DNA of 64,000 bases from assembly GCA_028622995.1 (NCBI GenBank), contig JAJQJQ010000068.1, positions 788,817-852,816 on the forward strand. Reading direction: 5' to 3'. This document shows positions 12,062 to 23,800 of this stretch, in pieces (the first letter of the stretch is position 1; each line of letters opens with the position of its first letter). Origin of the DNA: Panagrolaimus kolymaensis (taxonomy: Eukaryota; Nematoda; Chromadorea; Rhabditida; Panagrolaimidae). Made by a program: the position numbers and the translations under genes. Under the pieces are notes generated by a model. The model made no database searches and was not told the DNA's origin. It saw only the letters and a list, made by a program, of their open reading frames with translations.

Positions 12062-15000
12062 GAATAATAATCATTAAAAAAACCACTTTCAATATTAACA
12101 CTTTGATTTCCTCTTAAATATTTAACAGCTATGGTTACATTTCGATATCCTTGATTTGTAACATTGAAATATGTGGAGGATGTAGGAAATCCGCCATAAT
12201 TTCCTGAACAAAAAACTCCTTTAGTTCCATCACCACTAATCGATAAATAATATGACATTGGATAAGAATAAAATGTAATATTACTGGATTTAGGAATAAT
12301 TATTGATATTGAAGGAGTGTCTATTAAAAGTTTTTCCCAAAATGATGCTTCATTTGTCCTAAAAAATAAATAAAATAAATATAACCAAAAAAATATTTTT
12401 TTAAGATTACAAAATTTGAAAATATTCTCTTCGATTTAGAGTACTTCTAAAAATAAAAGGCCCAGTTTGAGATGTTGTTTTGAAATTACCAAAGTTTATT
12501 GTAATATCACCACCACGTTTTGTATTACCGGTTAATAAAATAAGTTCGCATTCACCTGTGGATAAGGCTTCGCCATGTACAACGAAAGAATCCATGGACG
12601 AAGAAGAATCGGGAGTAAGAAAAACATTATTAGTATTTTTGCAATTTTTTGTGTTAGCTAAATTTATATTATTTTTTAGCAACAGCAAAAAAAGAACAAA
12701 TTGCAAAACACGCTTATTAGTAATGATTGAAGAGTAACTCTTACCATTTTTTAGTCTAAACAATACGGCTGTATTTGCTATATCTGATGAATATGTTGCG
12801 TGATAGTTGTAAAGGGTTACGCAATTTGATAATAAAACCATACTTCGCAAAAGAGTTCCATTTTGAGAAATAAGTGAAGGTGAATCTAATCTGAAAAAAA
12901 TACATATCTTTTTTTTAGCATTTTTTTCAACGACAACAAAAAAACATTTCAGAACTAGCTAAATCCTAAAACTTACGTTGTAACAAAGTTTATCAAATCT
13001 GTTCCATAATAAATACTATAATTTGATAAAGCTTGACCATTTCGAGTTACAAACATTTCCATTGTATCATTTATTACTGTTGAACACACAACAATCATAG
13101 TATTTACATTTACATTATTTAACCAACTAACATATGTTGGAACGGTTTCATTAAGATAAATAGATGGAAAAATTGTTGGTAAATCAATATATTCAACTAC
13201 TATAATCCATCTTAGACTACCCAATTTTAATTGATTAAAAGAAGAAGCATTTCCAGAAAAAAATTGTAGTGTTATATTTGTTGAAGAAGAAAATACTCGA
13301 AGATTTTGAAATGATGTGACACTAAATAATAAAACAAATTTAATCCGAAAAAAGATATATGAAAAAAAATTTCCCCCCACTTTTCTAATAATTCACCATT
13401 ATTGTAAAGCAAAGTATAGTCTAAATCTTCGCGAACAGAAAATTTAAATGTGAGTTTAAAGTAACGTGATGCGCAAGTTTCATTATGTTGAATCTTAAAA
13501 AAAATAATAATAGAATTAAATATTTTAGAAATAAATTAAGAATTTCTTACAATAAAATTGCATTTCATATTACTGCAATATGTGTCTCGGTAATTAGGAT
13601 CGTCATTTGGGTTAAGGATCGTTATCGAAGTATCATATTCGCAATCCAAAATCTTTATGGAATCAGCACATTTACAATCTAAAAATAAACTCATTTTTCT
13701 ATTTAATTTTTCTCTTTTTTTGTTTTGTAAAAGTAAATTTTAATTTTCTCCAACCATATTATTTTTCTTCTAATAAATAATAATTTTGTGATAGACAATT
13801 CCGAAAACTTTTTTTGGTAAAATTAATGCGCTTCTTTTCTTACCCAAATAAACCATATCAAGATAAAATCCAACTTGTTGAATACTTCCATCAGATAAAA
13901 ATTCAACTTTTGAATCGCCTGCTTCGGAAGTTAAAAGATAATTGAATCGACCGGTAATTAAATAGCTATCATTATTTTTTGTTGTTAATATTAATTTATC
14001 CGCATTTTCTTCAATATAAAAATAATGAGCATATATATAAAGTTCTTGATTATCAGGAATGGTAAAATTTGCTTCACATTGCTGAAACAATGATTCCTTA
14101 TTTATTATGTAAAAAAAAATACTTAAGTGTCGTCTTTTAATTAAAAAAGCTTTACATCATATGGTTGATATCCATTAACAAAATCACCATTAGTTATGTC
14201 CATTTTATGATGTCTACGTTTACATTCCTTATTAGGATAATGAAAAGTTTTGCTAACGGCAGAAACAACAGCAAAAAAACCATTATTATAAAAATCAACA
14301 CTATTAAAATTTATTATAAATGTCCCATTAATACTATCAAAATAATATGGCATTGGATATAATTGTTCATAAGTGTTGTTAAACCTAAAATTTATTTTTT
14401 TAAAAGCTTTGTTTTTAAAAAAATTGTTTACTTGGCGATTATTTTCCCGTCTGTTTCTAAATCCAAAGAAAAGGGTTTCGTGAAATTAACATGTTGAATA
14501 ACAATTTTAAATCTTTGATTGTTGGAATTTATTTGAAATTTCCACCAACACGTTGTATTGCTTTGAGTTGTGTTAAAATCAGATGCAATTGGAATTACTT
14601 TTCCATCTTCCAAAGAAATTGTTTCATTTGCAAGTGGGCATGAATGTCCCCTGGCTTCGATATCTATAACGAATTCAAATATTACAATTTTTTTCAAAAG
14701 CTCAACGAAATGCAAGATATTTGCTCACAAAAAATGTGAAATAAAAACACAGCGTTTAAATACTTACTATAAATTGCAACAATTGCTTCAAATCCAACAT
14801 ATATTGGATAATTCTCATAGTGACCAGCTAAAGAAAACTCTATATCATCTGACATTGATGAATAACTCCAAAATCCTTTATTGGAGTTGTATGGACTAAA
14901 ATTTATATTAAAATATTAAATCTTGTTTATTTAGGGCAAACAAACTCATAACGAACGAATTTTTCTTGTTGAGTATATATAAAAATATATGGTGTATTTC

Positions 15001-15314
15001 CATTAAACATTGCAACCCAAAAAAATGTTTCAGGCTCAACCTAAAAAAGCAAAAAAAAATGAAAAAAAAGTATCTCAATTTTAAATTTATGCAACAACAA
15101 AAAAACTTACAGTTTTAAAAATTAGATTGCATACTGAACCTGTTGTCGCGATATTAAGGGTTTCGGGAAAATTAGGTGTTCGAAAATATGTTATTTGATT
15201 TTGTGATAAAAAATATGTTTTATAATCATTAGTACATGAGATATTTTGAAATATCAACGCATTATTTACCAAAATAAAACTTGAAAAAACTAATAAAAAA
15301 ACAATCTTTTCCAT
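12062..15314 (-). CDS. CUB-like secreted surface protein gene 1, 3' end lost to hAT copy 1
   Basis: Start Met at 15314 opens a signal peptide (MEKIVFLLVFSSFILVNNA), preferred over the upstream Met at 15341 because it aligns with the start of gene 2. Exons include 15111-15314, 14946-15040, about 14428-14663, 14141-14353, about 13770-14090, 12973-13325, 12407-12760 and 12062-12358. The extracellular region is a series of CUB-like modules with the 'YFRTPNFPE...C' signature, paired Cys and many N-glycosylation sequons; a second module starts CPLANETISL and has CWWKFQINS. It matches gene 2 exon for exon. The last surviving exon ends at a donor (12060-12061) in the same phase as gene 2, but the stalk and anchor exon is missing and the transposon follows eight bases later. 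Any product would lack the C-terminal anchor or run into transposon sequence. Function unknown; family call moderate. Confidence 0.72.
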
Positions 15315-15933
15315 ATTTTTATTTTCTTTTTTCAACAACAAAAAAAGAAAGAAAGAATATCGTATAATTTTTTTTACTTCTTATAAGTCTTTTTTACCGG
15401 CGCCATTAAGCGTTACATTATTGTCAAATAATATTATCATTTACAGTGGTGAGTGATGATTATATTTGAATCTTTAATGTCTAATAATTGTTTAAAGCAT
15501 ATTAGTTTTAGTGACATTAGACAAAAAAAACAACAAAAGATACTCCGCGTGCATATATGTTGTTTGTTTGTTTGTTTATGCAGCATCTCTTAATTATTTT
15601 TTTTCTGCTGATAACAAACAAAAAAGGTGCAGTTATAATTGAGTTACAAGCAAAAAAAATATTTTGAGTTCGATTGTACAAAAAAATATTATTATTGCAA
15701 ATTGAAAGCTTCGCTTCCGTCGTCCAAAAAAAATATTACCCGATTCCACAATTTCAAGCTCAAAAAATTTTACGTACCTTAACTTTTTTTTATTTATGCT
15801 CTAAACTTTTTGTTTATATGGTCCACGAGATTTTTAGTTAATTATTGTGCTATAAACATGAGTAACATTTTAGCAAATATACACAGAAAATAATTTTTTA
15901 TTAACAAAAAAAACCGAAAAAAAAAATTAATTT
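15315..15933. promoter_or_regulatory. Upstream region of CUB-like gene 1, duplicated before gene 2
   Basis: No gene seen. The stretch 15437-15560 is recognisably the same sequence as about 24733-24840, upstream of gene 2, so the promoter was duplicated with the gene. Both copies keep an inverted pair, TAATGTCTAAT (15475-15485) and GACATTAGAC (15513-15522), about 30 nt apart. This is the best candidate for a shared regulatory site. Confidence 0.4.
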
Positions 15934-17630
15934 TTACATTCCATATTTTTCAAACATATCTTTCATTTCTCCATCTAAAAGTCTATCAATATCTTCATAC
16001 ATGTGCAAGGCTTTCAAAACAGCATAATCATAATATGCTTTTTTTAAACTTTCTGTCGGAATTTTTTCTTCAATTGCAGAATAATATAATTCGGTAGTGC
16101 TAGCTGCAAGAAAAGCTTGAGGAATGAATGAATAATTATAAGCTTTTTTAAGCTGTTCATTATTAAATGTAATTTTAGATTAATTTTCTCCAAATTCAGC
16201 TAATAAACATTGAAAATAATATTCAATTGCAAATGATTCAGCTTGGCGACGAACAACTCCATCGCAACAATGAGTAAGGAATCGAGCGAGATCAGACATG
16301 GGCGAACCTTCGTGCATTATTTGCCAATCAATTAAAGCGGTTAATACATTTTGGATATTTCCTTCTGCGTCGATGGCCCACATAATATTTCCTGAATGCA
16401 TATCAGGGTTTCGCGGAATTCAGTTTCCGTTTCCGCTTTTTGCGGAATTTCGCCCTTTTTTGAGTACCGCAAATTCCGCGGAATTCCGCAAAATTTTGCG
16501 GAATTAAAAAGCGGAACTGAACTACAGGGAGGAGGAGTACATAAAGAGAAAAAAAATTAAAGAATTCCGCGAAATTCGCCTATTTCTGGAGTTCCGTTTC
16601 CGTTCCGCGGAACTCAATTTTTGCATTTCCGCTTTCCGTGGAAACGGAATTTTTTGCTGTTTCGCGAAACCCTGATGCATATCTCCATGAACTAAAATTG
16701 ATGGCAAACCCAAATCTTTATATGCTTGGGAATTTGAATAAATGGAAAAATCACGATTTAAAAATAGTTTTCGGTATTTTTTAACAAGAAAATGAAAGCA
16801 ACCTAAAAAAATTTAGCTAATTAACTTTCAACTTTAAAAAAAAGAATAAGCTGACTTTGATTTTTTGATTTTTTCAACATATTTTCAACTAACGGATTGC
16901 ATGCTTTCGGCATATCAACCATAGCTCGTTGGTTCTTTAAATATTTTCCATGCCAAATTTTTGGGTCTACGCTGAGAATATTTTTATGCATGTGAGCCAA
17001 AGTTCGAATCATATTTTTAACTTGAGTCAAATTAATATTTTCAAAGAAAGTAATTGTGTTTCCACGAAGAGTTAAATCTTCCATATGCAAGCATCCAATA
17101 TTTTCTTTATAATTCCAATCAACCATTTTAAAAACTTTTGGGCTTGGAACATTTAAAATTGGTGCAAGATTTTCATAAAATTCGCATTCAAATTCGTGAA
17201 ATCCTCGAACGAGAGAAGTTTTATTTTCACTTTGATTTTTAGCAACTTCATTAAAATCAAATCCACATTTTTCTTTTGCGTTATCCATGGATTGAGTTCC
17301 AGGAATTTTTAGAATCGTAGAATAAACGTCTTTTGAATCGATGGAATCCACAAAAGTCAAAGTGCATCGAAGGATAATTGAGAGAATTCCTTTTCCAACC
17401 GAGATGTCATAAGAAGTTACCTAAAAAAGTTATAAATATAAAAATAATGGCTCAAAACAAAATTTGAGATAGCTCACATTTTTAACTCCTCGATTTCCAT
17501 GTAATTTAATAAAAGTTTTATCGTTTTTTCTTAGCGAATCAAGCAACCATCCAATTGTAAATGAAGAATGGCCTTCAATGGGTTTTGAATAATCCACAAC
17601 ATCGCCGAGAATTAATATTTCAGCAACCAT
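15934..17630 (-). pseudogene. CHK kinase-like (DUF1679-type) gene, inactivated
   Basis: Nematode choline-kinase-like phosphotransferase family with an aminoglycoside-phosphotransferase fold. Exons: 17478-17630, 16856-17420 and 16802 down to 15934. The reading frame shows the family's N-terminal VGKG stretch, KIPGTQSMDN, an ExEFYENLAP helix and LHMEDL. It then reaches the catalytic Brenner loop LVHGDMH, which is split by a 271-bp MITE. Across the insertion the frame resumes with SGNIMWAIDAEG and LIDWQIMHEGSPMSDLARFL (catalytic and metal-binding Asp regions). A second lesion is an in-frame TAA after FGEN (plus strand 16179-16181); the same frame then runs on for about 80 residues to a normal stop at 15934. 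Two independent lesions make this a pseudogene, although the old coding frame is otherwise well kept, so decay is recent. Confidence 0.85.
16404..16674. mobile_element. hAT-type MITE in the CHK kinase catalytic loop
   Basis: 271-bp non-coding element with short inverted ends (CAGGGTTTCGCG at the left, CGCGAAACCCTG at the right) and several internal TTCCGCGGAA-like units. It is flanked by an exact 8-bp duplication, ATGCATAT, at 16396-16403 and 16675-16682. The 8-bp size and CAGGG ends fit the hAT superfamily, but the ends differ from the full-length hAT here, so another transposase would have moved it. Confidence 0.9.
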
Positions 17631-18069
17631 TTCCCCAAAAAAAAATTAATTTTCTTTAACAGACTTTTTGGTTTTTTCTTTTAATTTTCAAAAAGTTTTT
17701 ATTCCATAAAAATGTAATTACACTTTTTTTTCACACCTCTTTTTTTCGCTTGTTTGGTTTCTGTAGTTTGCTTTTAATCGAATCAATAAAAAATTTGAAA
17801 TAGATCTTTTAAAAAAAATGCAATCGTGAGCGATGTTTGCTATTAATCATTCAATCATTTTCATTTGACACATTAAAACCGACCCAAATAATAAAAAAAA
17901 TTGAGAGAGTGAGAGACACCTAAAAAAGGGTGTGCTTCGTTGTTCGAACAAATTAATTAACTTTACTTTCAAAGCAAAATTAATCCCACGGATGAAGAAA
18001 AAAAAATTATCAAGTTATTGAATTTTTATTATTATTAATACAATTACAAAAAAATCCTACTTATCCCAC
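17631..18069. other. Intergenic, no feature seen
   Basis: AT-rich sequence between the CHK pseudogene start and the solo LTR. No coding exon, RNA gene or repeat recognised. Confidence 0.5.
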
Positions 18070-18393
18070 TGTGGAGAGACTATAGATGTAGCGGTAGGGG
18101 TTTATTAGACATATTCAAGGGAGCCTTTCACCACCTGCCTCAGGTACTGGGACTGAGCTCTTTCCATTAGATGTTAAGGGTTTATATAGCCGTGCTCTTG
18201 GGTAAGGACAGGAGTGAGTATGAGAGAGGAGTTGATGGGCGTGGAATGTGTTCTTTACTTTAGTGTTGGTGGATTGATCTGCGATGTTTGTCCTGCCTCG
18301 CGGCTATTCGCCTCGAGGCAGTTGTTATAAGGATATCTAAGCTCCATGAAGCGTACTTCGTAGTCTGCAGTTTCTCTCTCTCACTACCCCACA
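18070..18393 (-). mobile_element. Probable solo LTR of a retrotransposon
   Basis: 324 bp, clearly richer in G+C than its surroundings. It starts TGTGG and ends CCACA, the TG...CA form of LTRs. Read on the minus strand it has a TATATAAA box (plus strand 18181-18188) and, about 80 bp later, an AATAAA polyadenylation signal (plus strand 18101-18106), in the order expected of U3-R-U5. A perfect 8-bp stem (18293-18300 with 18314-18321) lies in the U3 part. No internal retrotransposon sequence flanks it, and no clean 4-6 bp target duplication is visible (CCCAC against TCAAT). An old solo LTR is the best reading; an unclassified repeat is possible. Confidence 0.55.
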
Positions 18394-18608
18394 TCAATTT
18401 CTAATGCACCTCAAAAAATTATATTTAATTATGTGTGCAATAATAATTTTTTTAATATATGTAAATCACTTTGATTTTAAATAAAACTTTTATAAAAAAA
18501 AATATATAAAAACAAAAAGTTAATAATTAAAGCAAGTAATCATCATCATTTCTACCAAAATTATTAATGAAAGTAAAATTTTGATATAAAACTAATAAAA
18601 CGTTTAAT

Positions 18609-20333
18609 TTATCCACCAATTGGTCTACGACTCGAATTATTCCAAGTATTTGGTTTTGGTAAATCTCGGTCATCAATGGTAAAATGAATAATGGAATTAT
18701 TAAGGCACTAAAATATTTTTTTAAATTTATATAATTAATTTTTAACTTCACTAAATGCCTTACTTTTCGAGGCTTACAAATGTGTTGAATTTTATTCAAC
18801 AAAAGGAAATCATCTTCATCGGTTTGGCCTTTAATAAATTTAGCATGGACCAATTTTTTAGGGCAGCAATATGGGCATACAAATTTTCCATTACGAAAGA
18901 AATATAAATAATAAATGGTTTTTTCTTTATTTAAATATATTTGAAGGGTTGGTCGGTTTTTGCCTTTTCGAATGGGATGAGTGATATCAAAGTTTGGTCG
19001 TTTAACAATTTTTTCTCCTTCTTCAACTCCATCATTTTCATCTCGTTGATGTTGTTGTTGGGGTGGTTCAACATTATTATTTCGAGATTGAGGAGTTGGT
19101 GGAGGATGGGAGGAAGCTTTTAGAGGAGACATAGGAGTTCCAGGATTATCATTTCTTTTTGGGGTCGGTTCATTATTATTTTTACTATGCCTTTCTTCTT
19201 TTTCTTCGGTCAAAACATTTATTTCAGCAGTTGATTTTCTGAAAAATAAAAAACGGGAAAACTTAAAAATTTTAAAAATACAATATATTTTTTACTTTTC
19301 AATTAGGCTGCTTTCATTTTCATCTTTGGAATTATTAATATTTTTTGGTTCCTAAAAATTTGTTTGCTTTTTAATGGCTAAAGTAAAAATAAAGAAGCAT
19401 AGGTACGTGATTTGCATTTTCTTTGTCGTCCCCGTCATCAACGATAGAAACATTGGCGACAATATTAAAAATATTATCCATTTTTGCTGCATCATTTTCC
19501 AAAACTTCTCGATAGTTGTTTTCTTGCTTTTTTTCTTTGGATAAGGGTTTTACCATCTGATCGATAAAATTTTGGATTTGCCTCTTTTTTAACTCAACGT
19601 TTTTAATTTCTACAATCACAGGATGAAGGAATTTTATCTGAAGCTCTTCATCAGAAATGGACGTATCAGATTGGGAAGACTCAAACAAAAAATAAATTAA
19701 TTTTAAAAAAATTTGGAATTAAACAACAAACTTTTTTTTCTTGGATTATTTCAAAATTTTCTATGCATTCTCGCTTTTTTGGAAAAATTAAAATAAAATT
19801 TTTTGTTGTTTTTTGATTGTTTTTGTTTTGAAATATATAAAGAAGATTCTGAAAAATTAATTAAAGCTTAGAAAATAAATGTTTGGAATATATAAAAATA
19901 AATTTTAAAGGAAAAAAAACCTTTTTTCGAATAATTTTTTCATTAAAGCTAACACTCATGGATTCAAAATCTAAAAAATGAATTTTTATTTACCTTTTTT
20001 TCCCTTTTATAAATTATAATTAAAGTCTTACTTTCATCATTTGGTTGGATAATCAATTGCTTTGCAGCTTTGTTTAACATAAAAGTGCATCCACCAAAAA
20101 AGGCTACTTTTTGATTTTCATCAACAATTAATAAACGCATGTTTTCTATTTGATTCTGAATAGTAAAAAAAAAAGATTATTGATTATATAATTTTTTTTT
20201 CTTCACTAATTGCATAAAAGTGAAAAAATGTAATGAATAAATTACTTACATTCATATTTTTTAGATTGATTTGAAGCGCCTCTTTTAAAGCTTCAATAAT
20301 ATCTTTTTTATCTGAGGACCTACAAAATTAATT
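18609..20333 (-). CDS. Unknown protein with coiled-coil-like region and C-terminal Cys/His cluster (5' end unresolved)
   Basis: Family not recognised. Exons read from splice phase: about 20248-20320, 20030-20155, 19922-19970, about 19722-19850, 19407-19679, 19297-19350, 18764-19238 and 18609-18707. The first visible part (MRLLIVDENQKVAFFGGCTF) looks like a small folded domain. The middle is Lys/Glu-rich (VELKKRQIQNFIDQMVKPL) followed by a disordered Pro/Gln/Asn segment. The C-terminal part has a YFFRNGKFVCPYCCPKK ... HICKPRK pattern (Cys-x2-Cys then His-x-Cys), reminiscent of FLYWCH or BED-type DNA-binding fingers. A nuclear role is inferred from this alone. It ends RRPIGG-stop at 18609. No convincing first exon is seen between 20334 and 20890. 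Confidence 0.55.
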
Positions 20334-20890
20334 ATTTGTCATTTTTACAAAGGAATATTAAAAATAATTAAAGATAAACTTTTTTAGCAGCAAAAAAATT
20401 AGAAAAGAAAAAGACTCCAAGTTAAGGCAATGTATGTATGTGCACAATAATGAAGTTGCTGCTGTTGCAAAAAAATTATGATTTGGTTTTGTAGTCTTCA
20501 TTAAACTCTTTTTTTTTTTAAACTAAAAACAAAAAATATTTTTAGGGCTTTCTCACCTTTTGTTTTTTTTTGCTTGTAGGGTTGTAATTTATTTTATGTA
20601 TTTTGACTTTGAACAATCAGGAAATTTTTTGAATGAATGATAGAAAATAAAAAAAAGATAAAAAGTGTGACATCGCTCTAATTTTTTTTGTCCCAAAAAA
20701 CTATGAATGTTGGTTTAAAAAATATTTTTATAGAAAAGGTTTTTGAAATTGGCACTTCTTGCGATTTAAAAAAAGCAAAAATATAATTATTGTAGCATTT
20801 AATTTTAATTTTAATCATTAGTTATTTTTACAAAATCTAAATTTATTTATTACATAAATTTTATTACAAAAAGCAATCTTTTTTTTATTT
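20334..20890. other. Intergenic, no feature seen
   Basis: AT-rich stretch containing any missing first exon of the unknown gene at 18609-20333 and the 3' flank of CUB-like gene 2. The short minus-strand frame at about 20400-20495 has no family resemblance and is not called. Confidence 0.4.
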
Positions 20891-23800
20891 TTAAAATATG
20901 CTAAAAGATGCTAAAAATATCGCTCCAAGGGTTAATGAAATTGGTGAAGTGATGGCTCCTGAAGTTGTTGGGGATAAAGTTGATTTTGTTGTTTCGGTAA
21001 TAGGTAAAATTGGTAGAGAGGTTGTTGTTGTGGCATTTGTTTCTTGTGCAGGTAATTCCGTTGTTGAGAACGGTTGTTGTGATGATGTTGACAAAGTTGT
21101 AGATTTTGTTATCGAAATTGATGGACTAACAACACTTGTCATCTTTTTGGTTGTTGTTGTTGTTGTACTAGTTTGAGTTGTTGTGGTTGGTATTATAAGA
21201 TTATCATAAACAAATTCAGCAAGGAACATGTCATAATTTTTTAGGCCATAGTTATACTCAACTGTGAAAGTTTTTGTATTCATTCTCATGCTTTGGTTCC
21301 CGGTCAATCTAAAATCTGTTGATAAAATATGTAGATTAAAATATTTTTTGAGTTTACGAAATCTTATCAGATGAATAATCATATCTAATGTCAACGGTCT
21401 GATTCCCTTGGAAATATTTGATTGTGAAGTTTACATTATAATAACCACCGAAAGGATAATGTTGTTGGTTCCAATCCTAAAAAATGTGTTAAGACTAAAA
21501 ATTAATTAAAGTATGTGTAAATCATTTAGCATCAAGCCCGCCCTTAATTTTTGTTCAAAGATTTGAAATCGAAGTTGATCAATAATTTAAAACCTTACAT
21601 CATTATATGCTGTAATATTATAATAATCATAATAATTAAACATTCCACCATAAGTTTTAGATGCGATGACACCCTTTGTTCCATTACCACCGACAAACAA
21701 ATAAGCTGCACGATTTTTAGTTGGGGAATATTTATATGTATAAAATGTTATATCGCTTGATTTAGGAAGTAATATAGTTATGGAAGGATTAAAGAGTAAA
21801 ACGCTTTCCCAAAGTGAAGCTTCACCTGATCTATAATCAAATCGTGGATATATAAAAAAAATTAATTTATGACTTACTGAATACGAAAATATTGTTTTTG
21901 ATTTAAAGCACTTTTGAAAATAATTGGGCCCGTTTGTGAAATTATTGAAAAATTTCCTAAACTAATATAAGTGTCATCATAATTTGTATTTCCGCTTAAC
22001 AAAATAAGTTCGCATTCTCCCGTGGATAATGCTTGAGCATGGTTAATATATGCTTGAGCCGATGAATAACCAGGAGCCAAAAAAACATTATTCTTATCTT
22101 TACAATTTTTGGTGTTAGCTAAATATTTTCAATATCATAATTTCACACAAATGTACATTATTTGAAATTTTTACTTACTGTTTGTTAATCTAAACAATAC
22201 TGCTGTGTTTAAATAATCTACATACATAGAATTTTTAGCGTCGTAGTTATAAAGTGATATACATTGTGATGATAAAATAATATTTCGAGGAATGTTTTCA
22301 TTATTGGAATTAATTAAAGGTGAATCCAATCTTAAAAACAATTTTTTTTGCTAATTTTTTTTAATTTATTCTAACTTACGTAGTTACAAATTTTATCAAA
22401 TCCGTTCCATAATATAAACTATAATTTGATAAAGCTTGATCATTTCTATTTACAAATAATTCCATTGTATCGTTTATGGATGAACATACAGTAATCGCTG
22501 AATTGACATTTAAATTATTTAACCAACTAACATATGATGAAACGCTATCATTAAGATATATAGTTGGGAAAAAAGTTGGGGAATCAATATATTGAGCTTT
22601 AATAAGCCAAGTTAATTTTCCATATGGCACCATGGTAACTTCAGAAGCCGGGCCAGACGAAAATTTTATAGTGGTGTTAACGGATGATTTAAATACTGTT
22701 ACACCATAATGTGTTGTAAAACTGTAATTTTATAGGCTTAATGTATCAATTTATATTTCCTAAATAACTTACTTTTTAATTAGTTCACCATTATTATATA
22801 AAAGAGTATAATCAGATTCATCGCGGACGTTAAGTTCAAATGAAAGGGTAAAATATGGTTGTACACAACTTTCATTATGAACAATCTAAAAATTTTAATA
22901 AAAGCTTATTAATTGTGGTAAACAATTAAAAATAATTTTCCGCTCACATTAAACTCGCACTTTATATTACTACAATAATACATATCAAAATAGGAGTTTT
23001 CGCTTATATGTATACTAGCCCCATTAAAGCAACCAAGAATTACTATGGGGTTAGAGCATTTACATTCTATAACAAAAAATATTTATTTTGAGTTAGAAAC
23101 TAGTAATATACTTTATTCAAATAATTTTCACTCACCTATGTAATTCAAAATTAAATTAAACCCTTTTTGTTGTATACTTCCATCGGATAAAAATTCAAGC
23201 TTTGCGTCACCTGCTTCCGGCGTTAAAAGATAATTGTATCGATCGGTAATTAAATAACTAGCATTATTTTTTAACGTGGTTAATGTGACTTTATCAGCAT
23301 TTTCTTCAATGTGAAAACTCATAGGAACTAAAACAAGTTGTTGGTTTACAGGTGCAGCAGAAATATTGGATTCACATCCCTAAATAACAAGAAATAGTAA
23401 ATAAATATTATAATTAAAATAATTCCTTACATCATATGGGCTATATCCATTTTCGTGATAAGTATTCGAAATTACATCTTCTTCATCGTTTTCTTCACAT
23501 TGCTGATTAGGATAATTAAAAGTTTTACTAACGGCAGAAACAATGGCAAAAAAGCCATTATTATAAAATTCAAAACTACTAAATTTTAAAGTAAAAACGC
23601 CAGTATTGCTTTCAAAATAATATGGCGCAGGATATAATTGCTCAAAAGTGTTATTAAATCTAAAAAAAAGATAGGTTTTTAAAAAAAAATGCCAAAATTA
23701 TTTCGAACTTTGAAATTATTTTCCCATCTGTTTCTAAATCCAATGAAAAGGGTTTTGTAAAATTAACATGTTGAATAACAATTTTAAATCTTTGATTATT

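Noticed and set aside
16803..16825. 23-nt intron in the CHK gene (GTTAATTAG...TTTAG)
   Set aside because: Too short to splice; the 53-nt intron 16803-16855 gives the same frame.
18293..18321. Hairpin with CTGCCTCG/CGAGGCAG stem considered as a Helitron 3' end
   Set aside because: No CTRR-type terminus follows it and it sits inside a TG...CA block with LTR-like signals.
20898..21176. Plus-strand Val-rich ORF of 92 codons
   Set aside because: Exact antisense of the Thr/Ser-rich stalk exon of CUB-like gene 2.
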